Below, one piece after another: positions 47,601 to 55,171 of a stretch of 64,000 nt of DNA. The position numbers and the translations under genes are program-made. Each line of letters starts with the position of its first letter. Position 1 is the first letter of the stretch. The DNA is from Bacteroidales bacterium. GTDB taxonomy: Bacteria; Bacteroidota; Bacteroidia; Bacteroidales; VadinHA17. The notes under the pieces are model-generated. The model had not been told where the DNA came from. It worked only from the letters and a program-made list of their open reading frames with translations, and made no database searches. Location of the stretch: the NCBI GenBank assembly GCA_009877105.1, contig WXFD01000055.1:62001-126000 (forward strand), read 5' to 3'.

Positions 47601-48847
47601 TAATATGACATATTGAATATACCATCATTACCATTAAGATATGACGGAACGAAAATAATCTTGACCCTTGATTCCCTGCTGTTTGTAATGTCCTTATGCT
47701 TTATGTTGTTAAGTATCGGGTCTGATTCCGGATAATGAAGATAATGGGTAAGATATTTCTCGTCGCCTCTGGCTTGTCCGTTATCATTGAGGACATCAAT
47801 AAGATCCTCCCGTGGTCCTCTGTGATAGGCCGGAATAAGAATAAATGCAATGCACTCCTTTTTAAGGTTATCCTTTGTGTTCAGTTCAGCCAGGGCATCG
47901 ATGAAAATATCCACGCCTTTGTTCCTGTATTCATATCTGCCACTGTTGGCGACATAAACGCAATTATCCGCGACCGGGTATCCCAGAACTGCTTCAGCAA
48001 CTTTCTTAAGCCTTTTCCTGGCCTCCATCCTTTTTTCCTGAAAAATCTCCACGGAAGGAACAAAAGAATCTTCAAATCCGTTTGGAGTTACAACATCAAC
48101 TTCCTTGCCCAGGAAATAAGCGCATTCCCGTGATGTGATTTCGCTTACCGTAGTAAAAACATCTGCTTCGGAACCTGAGAGTTTCTCGAGCGATTGTTTT
48201 GCAACCACATTGAATTCGCGTGATATCTGCACAGGATTAAACTCCTTCATTTTACCATACAAAGGCTTGTTATTCCCGGCAATGCATCTTCCAAGAACCG
48301 TGGCATGAGTGGTAAAAACACTGGCTATCCATGGAGCATACTTTTTAAGGTACAATATTCCAGTACCAGTCATCCATTCGTGAAATTGTGCGATAACATC
48401 ACGCCTGTCACGATAAAATGAGGTAAAGCTTTCGATGATCTTTCCTGCGGCATATCCGAAAAGAGCCGGTTCCACATAATCCCATTGCCCCGTTATACTG
48501 TCAAGCCGGTATGTTTCCCAGAAACCGGCAAAAATCTCATTCTGCTGACCAAAGAAAGGGGTAAAGTCAATCAGGAACACAATTGGCTTCCCGGCAATGT
48601 TCCATCTTCCGGTCCTCACCACCAATCCTTCGGCTGCAGCAAATGATCTCCATTCCATAAACAGGGAATCGTCGGGAATAAACTCCGGATTGGTTGCTTC
48701 TTCCCTCCAGACGTCGGGGCCTATAAGTATATAATTATCTCTCAGTTCATTTACAAAATTAAGTGCCTTAGTTGAGATTACTGTATGAATACCACCAACT
48801 TTATTACATACTTCCCAACTGGTCTCAAAAACTAGATCAACATTCAT
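44624..48847 (-). CDS. Glycogen synthase (GT3) - alpha-glucan phosphorylase (GT35) fusion
   Basis: A 1407-residue two-enzyme protein. Residues 1 to about 560 resemble eukaryotic-type GT3 glycogen synthase: LVFETSWEVCNKVGGIHTVI at the N-terminus, HEWMTGTGILYLKKY, and the C-terminal catalytic loop FPSYYEPWGYTPLESLMF. Residues about 600-1407 are an alpha-glucan phosphorylase of the bacterial/archaeal type: a DUF3417-like start (LAGNLWWSWNTEAESLFRRM), SMEFGIHQCLKTYSGGLG, and the PLP lysine region ASGTSGEKAVMNGTL (Lys1161). Synthesis and breakdown enzymes are thus in one chain. It is last in the operon after debranching enzyme, GT4 and GH57 genes, 81 bases from GH57. Confidence 0.92.
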   Translation of the reverse strand: MNVDLVFETSWEVCNKVGGIHTVISTKALNFVNELRDNYILIGPDVWREEATNPEFIPDDSLFMEWRSFAAAEGLVVRTGRWNIAGKPIVFLIDFTPFFGQQNEIFAGFWETYRLDSITGQWDYVEPALFGYAAGKIIESFTSFYRDRRDVIAQFHEWMTGTGILYLKKYAPWIASVFTTHATVLGRCIAGNNKPLYGKMKEFNPVQISREFNVVAKQSLEKLSGSEADVFTTVSEITSRECAYFLGKEVDVVTPNGFEDSFVPSVEIFQEKRMEARKRLKKVAEAVLGYPVADNCVYVANSGRYEYRNKGVDIFIDALAELNTKDNLKKECIAFILIPAYHRGPREDLIDVLNDNGQARGDEKYLTHYLHYPESDPILNNIKHKDITNSRESRVKIIFVPSYLNGNDGIFNMSYYDLLIGFDLTIFPSYYEPWGYTPLESLMFSIPTVTTSLSGFGLWVKEYFNDPGNGMAVIERTDDNEAEVITSIKDFTKRFINLSDKEIEEARQKAHEISRIAMWDNLVRFYFSAYENALVHSRERREESREFAQFVETPGLQVRKPHQIPVWKDIYVQSDVPDKLVSLKTLAGNLWWSWNTEAESLFRRMNPSLWEDVGHNPKLLLEKIDYKRLLVLEDDDEFVADLDRVYSEFIRYMERPADPDKPSVAYFSMEFGIHQCLKTYSGGLGILAGDYLKEASDSNYNITGIGLLYRFGYFKQKLGPKGEQLTIFEPEEFSRLPITLIKDHEGRNLTVSIAWPGRTVNVRVWEASVGKVRLLLLDTDFEDNIPEDRSITHYLYGGDHENRLKQELLLGIGGIRALTALGLKPDLYHSNEGHSAFISLERMRTMISENHLTFSEALEAIRSSTLFTTHTPVPAGHDAFEEDMLRKYISHYHTRFSISWDELMALGRCEGEADRKFNMSFLAAHMSQELNGVSKLHGQVTQGLFNKLWPGYLKEELYIGYVTNGVHYPTWLAPEWQPIYKELTGKVNFDQTDRSQWEKLYNLDDRRIYEIKKALKKKLFINIRKRLQTIMIDKHVSPRTLMNISNHLDEKALTIGFARRFATYKRAYLLFRDLDRLARIVNNPDKPVQFIYAGKAHPHDGGGQDLIKRVYEISQMPQFAGKVVFLENYDIELGKNLVRGVDIWLNTPTRPLEASGTSGEKAVMNGTLHFSVLDGWWVEGYRAYAGWALPKKKTFTNQDLQDDIDAETIYNMLEYEIVPAYYSFNDQGIPVEWISHIKNTMVKIAPEFTMKRMLDDYHEKYYSKLWARNKYLTANNFEKAKEIAVWKKSILEKWDNIEVVNYHFERPEENVYHSGHDYRAEIVLDIKNIPKENVGVEFVFTLLTNDGEYEFVDSQEFKLVSCKNGKCLYRADLIPEKAGTFFYGIRIYPRHQDLPHKQDFYLLRWID

Positions 48848-48928
48848 TATGATTTATATTTGTACAGATTATAGAAAAGCAAGCAGGAGCAGGATTCGTA
48901 TTGAGTGTCTGTTCACGTGCCTGATTCA

Positions 48929-50350
48929 TCAATTGCTTTTGGCTTTTGGCTTCCGGCTTCTTGTTTTTCCGGATTTCGTTTCTTTTGGAAGAACCAGATC
49001 GATATGGCCGGTAATATTCTTTTTTGGACTTTTTCTCATTCGCTGGTGTTTAAGTGACTCAATTTCTGCAACCTGCTGATCAATTAACTGTTCCTTTGCC
49101 CTCAACAGCTGGTTGAGTTTTGATATTTCATTTTGAACGGCAACATCGGGAATACATCTATTCAAACGCAATTCAAAGTCACTTAGTACATTCATATAGT
49201 TCATAAATGCATCATAGGGCGTATCATAAGGATTAAAATAGGCGTGCACGGCACCGTCGGAGAAGAATTTTGTGGCCATATAATAAAAATGATCACTGGC
49301 CTGCAGGTATTTCCAGTCCTTTTGAATCTGCCCGTCCTCGCACCTGTTAATCTTATCAGACAGGCTGTAAAGTTTCTCCAGGGCCGCAACCTGAAGTTCA
49401 TTTCCGTGCCATGCTGTTATGTCCCTTTCCTCATCAGCCCATGAGATTGGAGAAGGTACACTTATTGCAGCGACTGGTTGCAGGTAATCGGAAATTTCGG
49501 TAGGGGTCATGAACTTATAGGGTGTTTTTTTCATGACAACTCCCGGCATGTGCTGCAGGAAGTCAAATATTCCGGTGTCCTTCTTGTTATGTTCCCCGAA
49601 GGTCTCATAATCGATAAAAACATTGATCAGTTCACTTTTGGGTGCCAGTTTGTTGAGCCATAATGCGTACTTGTCAGCGGTGAGGGGCCATTCATTCCAG
49701 TTTTTATTTGAGAACCTGAATGCAATATCATCGCTCAGTACAAAATTACGCAGCAATATCTTGAGTCTCGGGTTTATATTATTGCAGTACAGAAAGTTGG
49801 GACTCTTCCAACCAAGAACATGCTTGGCTCCTTCCGTAAGCATCGATTTGAATCCCATATCGGCAACCCATGATCCAATCTGATCGGAGTAAATAAGTTC
49901 GGTATTTCTGAATGAAGTTGCTTCCACGCCCAGAAATTCCCTGATCATTGCCTTGTGAACATTGACCTGCCGTTCAAACTCATTCCTGGTTACGATCGAA
50001 GCCAGGGAGTGAGACTCGGTTTCTGCAAGGAATTCAACCATTCCGGTATCGGCCAGTTTCCTGAATGATTCAAGCACCTCCGGGGCATAAAGGCGAAACT
50101 GGTTTATTACCAGCCCGGTAAGCGAGAAGGAAACCTTGAACTTTCCTTTATTCTTTAAAATCAGATCCAGGATTACTTCATTGGCTGGAAGATAGCAATT
50201 CTTCGCCACCTTTCTCATGATTGATTCATTTGAGAAATCATCATAATAATAATGGTCGTGTCCCAGGTCAAAGAACCTGTATCTCTTAAGCCGGAAAGGC
50301 TGATGAACCTGAAAATAAAAGCAAATTGCTTTTTTATTAACTGCACTCAT
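48929..50350 (-). CDS. Glycoside hydrolase family 57 alpha-glucan enzyme
   Basis: A GH57 (alpha-amylase/4-alpha-glucanotransferase type) protein of 473 residues from the ATG at 50350, which overlaps the GT4 stop by 4 bases. An upstream in-frame ATG lies inside the GT4 gene. The first GH57 motif is FYFQVHQPFRL, and ATSFRNTELIYSDQIGSW and VFIDYETFGEH are further motifs. The C-terminus has a coiled coil (ISKLNQLLRAKEQLIDQQV) and a basic tail. Two related activities, amylase and branching, occur in this family, so the exact reaction is uncertain. Confidence 0.9.
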   Translation of the reverse strand: MSAVNKKAICFYFQVHQPFRLKRYRFFDLGHDHYYYDDFSNESIMRKVAKNCYLPANEVILDLILKNKGKFKVSFSLTGLVINQFRLYAPEVLESFRKLADTGMVEFLAETESHSLASIVTRNEFERQVNVHKAMIREFLGVEATSFRNTELIYSDQIGSWVADMGFKSMLTEGAKHVLGWKSPNFLYCNNINPRLKILLRNFVLSDDIAFRFSNKNWNEWPLTADKYALWLNKLAPKSELINVFIDYETFGEHNKKDTGIFDFLQHMPGVVMKKTPYKFMTPTEISDYLQPVAAISVPSPISWADEERDITAWHGNELQVAALEKLYSLSDKINRCEDGQIQKDWKYLQASDHFYYMATKFFSDGAVHAYFNPYDTPYDAFMNYMNVLSDFELRLNRCIPDVAVQNEISKLNQLLRAKEQLIDQQVAEIESLKHQRMRKSPKKNITGHIDLVLPKETKSGKTRSRKPKAKSN

Positions 50351-51651
50351 ATTTTGTTCTTGTTTTGCCAAATAACTCTGTAATAAATATCTCTGACGTG
50401 TCTGGCTGAATTGTCCCATTTCAGACGCACAACTTCCTCCTTGCCGTTTTTGATAAACATTTTTGCCAGAGCCGGGTAGGTCAGTATCCCGTATATTGCA
50501 TCTGCCATTGCATCAATATCCCAGAAATCTGTTTTTACTGCATGGGTTAGGATTTCAGATACTCCGGACTGCTTGCTTATTATAACAGGGACGTTTGATT
50601 GCATTGCTTCAAGGGGAGAGATCCCAAATGGTTCTGATACTGAAGGCATTATGTATACATCACTCATATGCAGCATTGTAAATACGTCCTTTCCCTTCAG
50701 GAATCCCGTAAAATGGAATCTGTCGGTTATCTTAAGTGCGGCTGCCCGCCTCATCATTCTTTCCATCATATCACCCGATCCTGCCATCACGAACCTGACA
50801 TTCGGAAGGACCTTCAGCAGCTTGTTTGCGGCTTCAATGAAGTATTCCGGTCCCTTCTGCATGGTTATCCTGCCCAGAAAGGTTACAACCTTATCTTCAA
50901 ATCCCTTCTCCACTGCAACGTCCTGTGACATTTTCACCGGTTCGACAGCATTATAGACTGTTTCCACCTTATCGGGATGAATATTGTATTTATTGATGAC
51001 AATGTCGCGGGTAAGATTACTCACGGTGATGATCTTTGAAGCCGCATCCATTCCTTCCTTTTCTATCCTGTACACCTCGGGATTCACGTTTCCTCCGCTC
51101 CTGTCGAAATCAGTGGCATGGACATGAATTACCAGTGGTTTGTCCGATACTTCCTTTGCTGCTATCCCAGCCGGATAGGCAAGCCAGTCGTGGGCATGAA
51201 TTATGTCAAAATCGTTTTCCTGGGCAATAACCGAGGCAACAACGGCGTACTTATGAATTTCCTCCATGAGCGTACTGCCGTAGCGTCCGGTGAAATCGAC
51301 GGTACCCCTGTCGTTGGTCTGGATTACAAACTTATGTTCGGTTGTTTCAGAACTAATTTTTTTCCAGTATTCTTCCGGATCTGTATATGGTATTATTTTA
51401 GATGATACTTCGATTTTTTCAACAGGTCGTTTGGAGCCTTTATACCGTATCTGCTTGAATGCAACGGGAACATTGTTGGCACCAATGAGCCTGACCCTGG
51501 TTTTGGTTTCATCACCCCATTCCTTGGGTACAACGAACAGTACCTCGAGATCTTCCAGAGCCGACATACCTTTTGTCAGACCATAACTGGCGGTGCCCAG
51601 GCCGCCGGAGATATGGGGAGGAAATTCCCATCCGAACATTAAAACACGCAT
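50347..51651 (-). CDS. GT4-family glycosyltransferase of glycogen operon
   Basis: A GT-B fold glycosyltransferase of 434 residues. The N-terminus MRVLMFGWEFPPHISGGLG is typical of the GT4/GT5 glycogen-synthase-like group. The mid-region DIIHAHDWLAYPAGIAAKEV and the catalytic end motif PSVSEPFGISPLEAMQSNVP (EX7E type) are intact. It likely transfers glucose to an alpha-glucan or primer, but the donor and acceptor are not visible in the sequence. It starts 12 bases after the debranching gene stop and overlaps GH57 by 4 bases, so all act in one pathway. Confidence 0.87.
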   Translation of the reverse strand: MRVLMFGWEFPPHISGGLGTASYGLTKGMSALEDLEVLFVVPKEWGDETKTRVRLIGANNVPVAFKQIRYKGSKRPVEKIEVSSKIIPYTDPEEYWKKISSETTEHKFVIQTNDRGTVDFTGRYGSTLMEEIHKYAVVASVIAQENDFDIIHAHDWLAYPAGIAAKEVSDKPLVIHVHATDFDRSGGNVNPEVYRIEKEGMDAASKIITVSNLTRDIVINKYNIHPDKVETVYNAVEPVKMSQDVAVEKGFEDKVVTFLGRITMQKGPEYFIEAANKLLKVLPNVRFVMAGSGDMMERMMRRAAALKITDRFHFTGFLKGKDVFTMLHMSDVYIMPSVSEPFGISPLEAMQSNVPVIISKQSGVSEILTHAVKTDFWDIDAMADAIYGILTYPALAKMFIKNGKEEVVRLKWDNSARHVRDIYYRVIWQNKNKI

Positions 51652-51663
51652 AATTTTCCTGAA

Positions 51664-53616
51664 TTATAAGTTCGCATACTCATTTTCAAGCAAATCAATC
51701 ACCCTCAGCACTTCGCCAACACTCCATGCCTGGGAAATAGCGCCGTTGGGGGCATGAGGCGGGTCACCGTCATATATTTCGGAAATAGTGGTAACGCCAT
51801 GTTCGCTCATTACCTCCTCCAGTCCGAAGATAAGTTTCCTGACTTTCTGATAGCCCTGCTTTCCGTACACTTTCAGCCATCCTTCACAGAACGGACCTAA
51901 CAGCCAGGGCCAGACAGTGCCGTTATGATAGGCATTGTCGCGCTGTTCCTGGTTGCCTGAATAGGTTCCCTTGTATTTAGGGTTACCGGGTGACAGGGTC
52001 CTTAATCCCCTTGGAGTAACCAGCTCCTTATCAGCAACGTCCAGTATTCTTTTCATTTCATCAGCCGACAACATGGAATAAGGCATAGATACTGCGATCA
52101 CCATATTGGGCCTGACAAAGAAGTTTTTCCCTTCCTCGTCATTTACATAATCGGCGATATAACCTTTTTCATCGCTGCAGAAGATCTCATGAAATGATTT
52201 GTTAATAAGTTCAGGCAGCTTTTCATATTCCTTAACAAATTTCCGGTCTCTCGCTTTTCTTGCCAGGTCGAGGGTAAAGCAGACGGCATTGTACCATAAT
52301 GCATTGATCTCGCAGGCATATCCTTTCCTTTGCGTCACCGGGACATCATTTACTACCGCATCCATCCATGTCAGTGATTTACCCGGTGCATCGGCATAAA
52401 TCAAACCGTTGTCCCTCATACAAATATTAAACTCGGTGCCATGGCTGTAGGCATTGATCACATCCTTCATGGCATTGCCATACCTCAGCCAGGCATCATT
52501 GCCGCCACGCATGAGATATTGCTGCACCGCCCAGAAAAACCACAGCGGAGCATCGATGGAATTAAATGCAGGATTACCGACGTTTCCCATATTCGGGAAC
52601 AAGCCGTCTTTCATCCTTCCAACCTGAGTATCGAGTACATCCCTGTACAGTTCAAGCTTGTTGCGCTTGGCAAGGGCAATGCCGGGAAGGGCAATAAAGG
52701 TATCCCTGCCCCACGACCCAAACCATGGAAATCCTGCAATTAAATAGGTTTTTCCGTTCCGTCTCTCAATAAACTGCTGGGCAGCTGTTTCAAGACAATG
52801 CCTGAAACTGTTCCTGGGTGTCTTCCGCGCAACAGTCTTTGTGAACTTAGCTTTCAGGCCTGAAGGTTTTTCTTCCCTGGTTGATGCAGAGAATACAATC
52901 ACATCACCTTCATTTGCTTCAAGTTCGAAAAAGCCCGGAGTAAAAAGATCTTCCGAATAATCATAGCCCCGTTTCTGTTCTTCAGGATATTCAACTCCAA
53001 GATACCAGTCAGGAACATGCACAAATTCAACTTGTGTCGAAAACTGCATGTGCAATTCCGGGAAACCCTCATACATTTTAGATTTGATCCCGTTGGGAAT
53101 ATAATCAACCCTGGTGTTACATGCCATGTTGGCATGGGTCAGTTCATGAATGCTCCGGAATGCAAGGAACGGACGGATCTGAAGTTTCATGGGTTCTGAA
53201 GCTTCAAGTACCGTTATCCGTACCAGGTATTGCTCCTCATAATGAACAAGCATGCGCTCCTGCTTCAGGATTACGCTGCCCACCCTGTAGATCCTGGAAG
53301 GCAGTGTTTCCATCTCAAGGGCCTCAATGTATTTGTGACCCTTCGGACTGAAATAATCACCCTTGTATTTCCTGATGCCCGTATTGAAGCTTTTGTCGTC
53401 AAAAACTACAGTTATATCAAGCGATGAGAGAAGAACATGCCTTTCACCCCCGAAAGCATCCACTGGACAAATCAGAAGGCCATGATATTTCCTGGTGTTG
53501 CAGCCCACTATTGTCGTGGATGAAAAGGATCCTGCCCGGTTCGACCGGATCACTTCCCTGGAAAGGGCATATTCAAGATTAACAACCTGTTCCTTATCAA
53601 ACTTAATGTAACTCAT
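51664..53616 (-). CDS. Glycogen debranching enzyme (amylo-alpha-1,6-glucosidase)
   Basis: A 650-residue GDE-type protein. The N-terminal bis-type domain holds TIVGCNTRKYHGLLICPV. The C-terminal (alpha/alpha)6 glucosidase domain shows AGFPWFGSWGRDTFIALPG, DAVVNDVPVTQRKGYACEINALWYN and NGTVWPWLLGPFCEG. It removes alpha-1,6 stubs so that phosphorylase can proceed. It is the first gene of the four-gene glycogen operon (GDE-GT4-GH57-synthase/phosphorylase). Its promoter should lie in 53617-53843, but I find no exact TAnnTTTG there on the minus strand. Confidence 0.93.
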   Translation of the reverse strand: MSYIKFDKEQVVNLEYALSREVIRSNRAGSFSSTTIVGCNTRKYHGLLICPVDAFGGERHVLLSSLDITVVFDDKSFNTGIRKYKGDYFSPKGHKYIEALEMETLPSRIYRVGSVILKQERMLVHYEEQYLVRITVLEASEPMKLQIRPFLAFRSIHELTHANMACNTRVDYIPNGIKSKMYEGFPELHMQFSTQVEFVHVPDWYLGVEYPEEQKRGYDYSEDLFTPGFFELEANEGDVIVFSASTREEKPSGLKAKFTKTVARKTPRNSFRHCLETAAQQFIERRNGKTYLIAGFPWFGSWGRDTFIALPGIALAKRNKLELYRDVLDTQVGRMKDGLFPNMGNVGNPAFNSIDAPLWFFWAVQQYLMRGGNDAWLRYGNAMKDVINAYSHGTEFNICMRDNGLIYADAPGKSLTWMDAVVNDVPVTQRKGYACEINALWYNAVCFTLDLARKARDRKFVKEYEKLPELINKSFHEIFCSDEKGYIADYVNDEEGKNFFVRPNMVIAVSMPYSMLSADEMKRILDVADKELVTPRGLRTLSPGNPKYKGTYSGNQEQRDNAYHNGTVWPWLLGPFCEGWLKVYGKQGYQKVRKLIFGLEEVMSEHGVTTISEIYDGDPPHAPNGAISQAWSVGEVLRVIDLLENEYANL

Positions 53617-53738
53617 AAACTATTTTTTTGTTCAGGTATTAATTTCTTCAGATACTAAAAGTCTTTTAAGATAATCTTTTTATTTGACACCGCAAAGGAA
53701 TCAAAAGGGTGAAAAAACATTGAAAATCACTTTTGCGA

Positions 53739-53752
53739 ATGTCGTCCGACAT
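53739..53752. promoter_or_regulatory. 14-base palindrome upstream of the glycogen operon
   Basis: ATGTCG-TC-CGACAT, a near-perfect inverted repeat in the 227-base gap between the divergent debranching enzyme and TlpA genes. Position suggests an operator, but no regulator is assigned. Confidence 0.35.
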
Positions 53753-53796
53753 ACTATCAATATATTATTTAAAGAAGCATGCAGATAAAAAAAGAA

Positions 53797-53804
53797 TAAC
53801 TTTG
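53797..53804 (+). promoter_or_regulatory. Probable -7 promoter element of the first TlpA-like gene
   Basis: TAACTTTG, an exact TAnnTTTG match, 39 bases before the ATG at 53844. No -33 TTG is evident. Confidence 0.5.
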
Positions 53805-53843
53805 CATTTCATTTATTGTTCAATTTAATTTAAAATTTTTTAA

Positions 53844-55007
53844 ATGAGCCGAAAGTATTTAATTTTTGCTTTGGCGGTAATTTTAACAGGATCATGCAGG
53901 AACAACACTGCGGAAATCTCCGGAAAGATTGAAAATCCAGTCCCGGGGGAATACCTGTTCCTCGACGAACTAAAATCAAATGATCTCATTAGTGTCGATT
54001 CCATAATGATCTCAGGCGATGGGGTCTTTAAATTCACAAGGGCTGTAAAATATCCTTCTTTTTACCTGCTCAAAATTAATCAAAAAAACTATCTGACAAT
54101 GCTTTTGACTCCGGGTGAGAGAATAAAAATCCGCACGGAACATGATTCGTTGAATTTTCCCTCTGAAATATCCGGTTCCGAAGGCACTGAACTGCTTGTC
54201 AGCTACAACAGGGAACTTCTCAAAGCAATCAACCGTTTAAAAAGCCTCAGTGATATTTATGACCGGAACATCGGCAAGCCCACACTGCCTTCGGTCATAG
54301 ATTCCCTCGACCTTCTTGCACAGTCATACCTCAATGAAATAAACAGATACACAAAGGAATTCATTGACCGGAACATCACTTCACTCGTCAGTCTGATGGC
54401 TATTTATCAACAGGTTGCGCCAAATGTGAATGTTATTGATCCTTCCAGGGATATTGCCTATTTTCAAAAGGTCGACTCATCACTATATTCCCGGTACCCC
54501 CATTATGACCAGGTAATGATTTTTCACGATAAGGTTGCAGAGCTTACTGCACGGTACGGGGAACCAGGAACGGATACAGGCGGACCCGATAAACGTATGA
54601 CGGCACCTGAGATTTCACTCCCCTCACCCGCGGGCGATACGATAAAACTTTCATCAACAAGGGGATCCGTGGTTCTTCTGGATTTCTGGGCATCGTGGTG
54701 CCCGCCATGCAGAACAGAAAACCCCAATCTTGTATATGTGTACGAACTTTATCACAAAAAAGGATTCCAGATCTATCAAGTGTCACTTGATAAATCGAAA
54801 GAGGCGTGGATCCGCGGAATTCGCGAAGATCATCTCGAAAAATGGATCCATGTGAGCGATGTTAAGTACTGGAATTCGGTTGTTGTGCCGCAATACAATA
54901 TTGAATCGATTCCATTCAATTATCTTCTCGACAGGGAAGGACGGATAATTGCCAAAAATCTGAGGGGAGACGCACTGCAAAGAAAACTTGCCGAACTATT
55001 CAAGTAG
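53844..55007 (+). CDS. TlpA-like thioredoxin lipoprotein with DUF4369-type N-terminus
   Basis: A 387-residue predicted lipoprotein (signal ending in ILTGSC, Cys18). The N-terminal beta domain (about 24-110) resembles DUF4369 (AEISGKIENPVPGEYLFLD). A helical middle (about 115-240) precedes the AhpC/TSA-type thioredoxin fold. The active site is FWASWCPPCRTE with Cys286 and Cys289, plus the cis-proline loop SIPFNY. It probably reduces periplasmic disulfides with electrons from an inner-membrane donor. It resembles its neighbour at 55172-56332, with 387 versus 386 residues and the same domain order. Confidence 0.9.
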   Translation: MSRKYLIFALAVILTGSCRNNTAEISGKIENPVPGEYLFLDELKSNDLISVDSIMISGDGVFKFTRAVKYPSFYLLKINQKNYLTMLLTPGERIKIRTEHDSLNFPSEISGSEGTELLVSYNRELLKAINRLKSLSDIYDRNIGKPTLPSVIDSLDLLAQSYLNEINRYTKEFIDRNITSLVSLMAIYQQVAPNVNVIDPSRDIAYFQKVDSSLYSRYPHYDQVMIFHDKVAELTARYGEPGTDTGGPDKRMTAPEISLPSPAGDTIKLSSTRGSVVLLDFWASWCPPCRTENPNLVYVYELYHKKGFQIYQVSLDKSKEAWIRGIREDHLEKWIHVSDVKYWNSVVVPQYNIESIPFNYLLDREGRIIAKNLRGDALQRKLAELFK

Positions 55008-55120
55008 CCCCACAATCAAAATGCAACAAACAATCAAACTTTAATTTATGATGGAATCCACATGATTGACCAAAAACACAAACACGAATGTATACAGGCG
55101 CGCTCAATCATTTGCGGTTC

Positions 55121-55144
55121 CCTGCCCGACGGGTCAGGCGGGCA
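55121..55144. repeat. REP-like GC-rich palindromic element
   Basis: CCTGCCCGACGGGTCAGGCGGGCA has stem TGCCCG (55123-55128) / CGGGCA (55139-55144) and an overlapping CCTG..CC/GG..CAGG repeat. It is GC-rich in AT-rich intergenic DNA. Similar dispersed elements are common in Bacteroidota genomes. It lies between the two TlpA-like genes. Confidence 0.5.
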
Positions 55145-55171
55145 TCAGACCTAAAGTAAAATTATATACGG

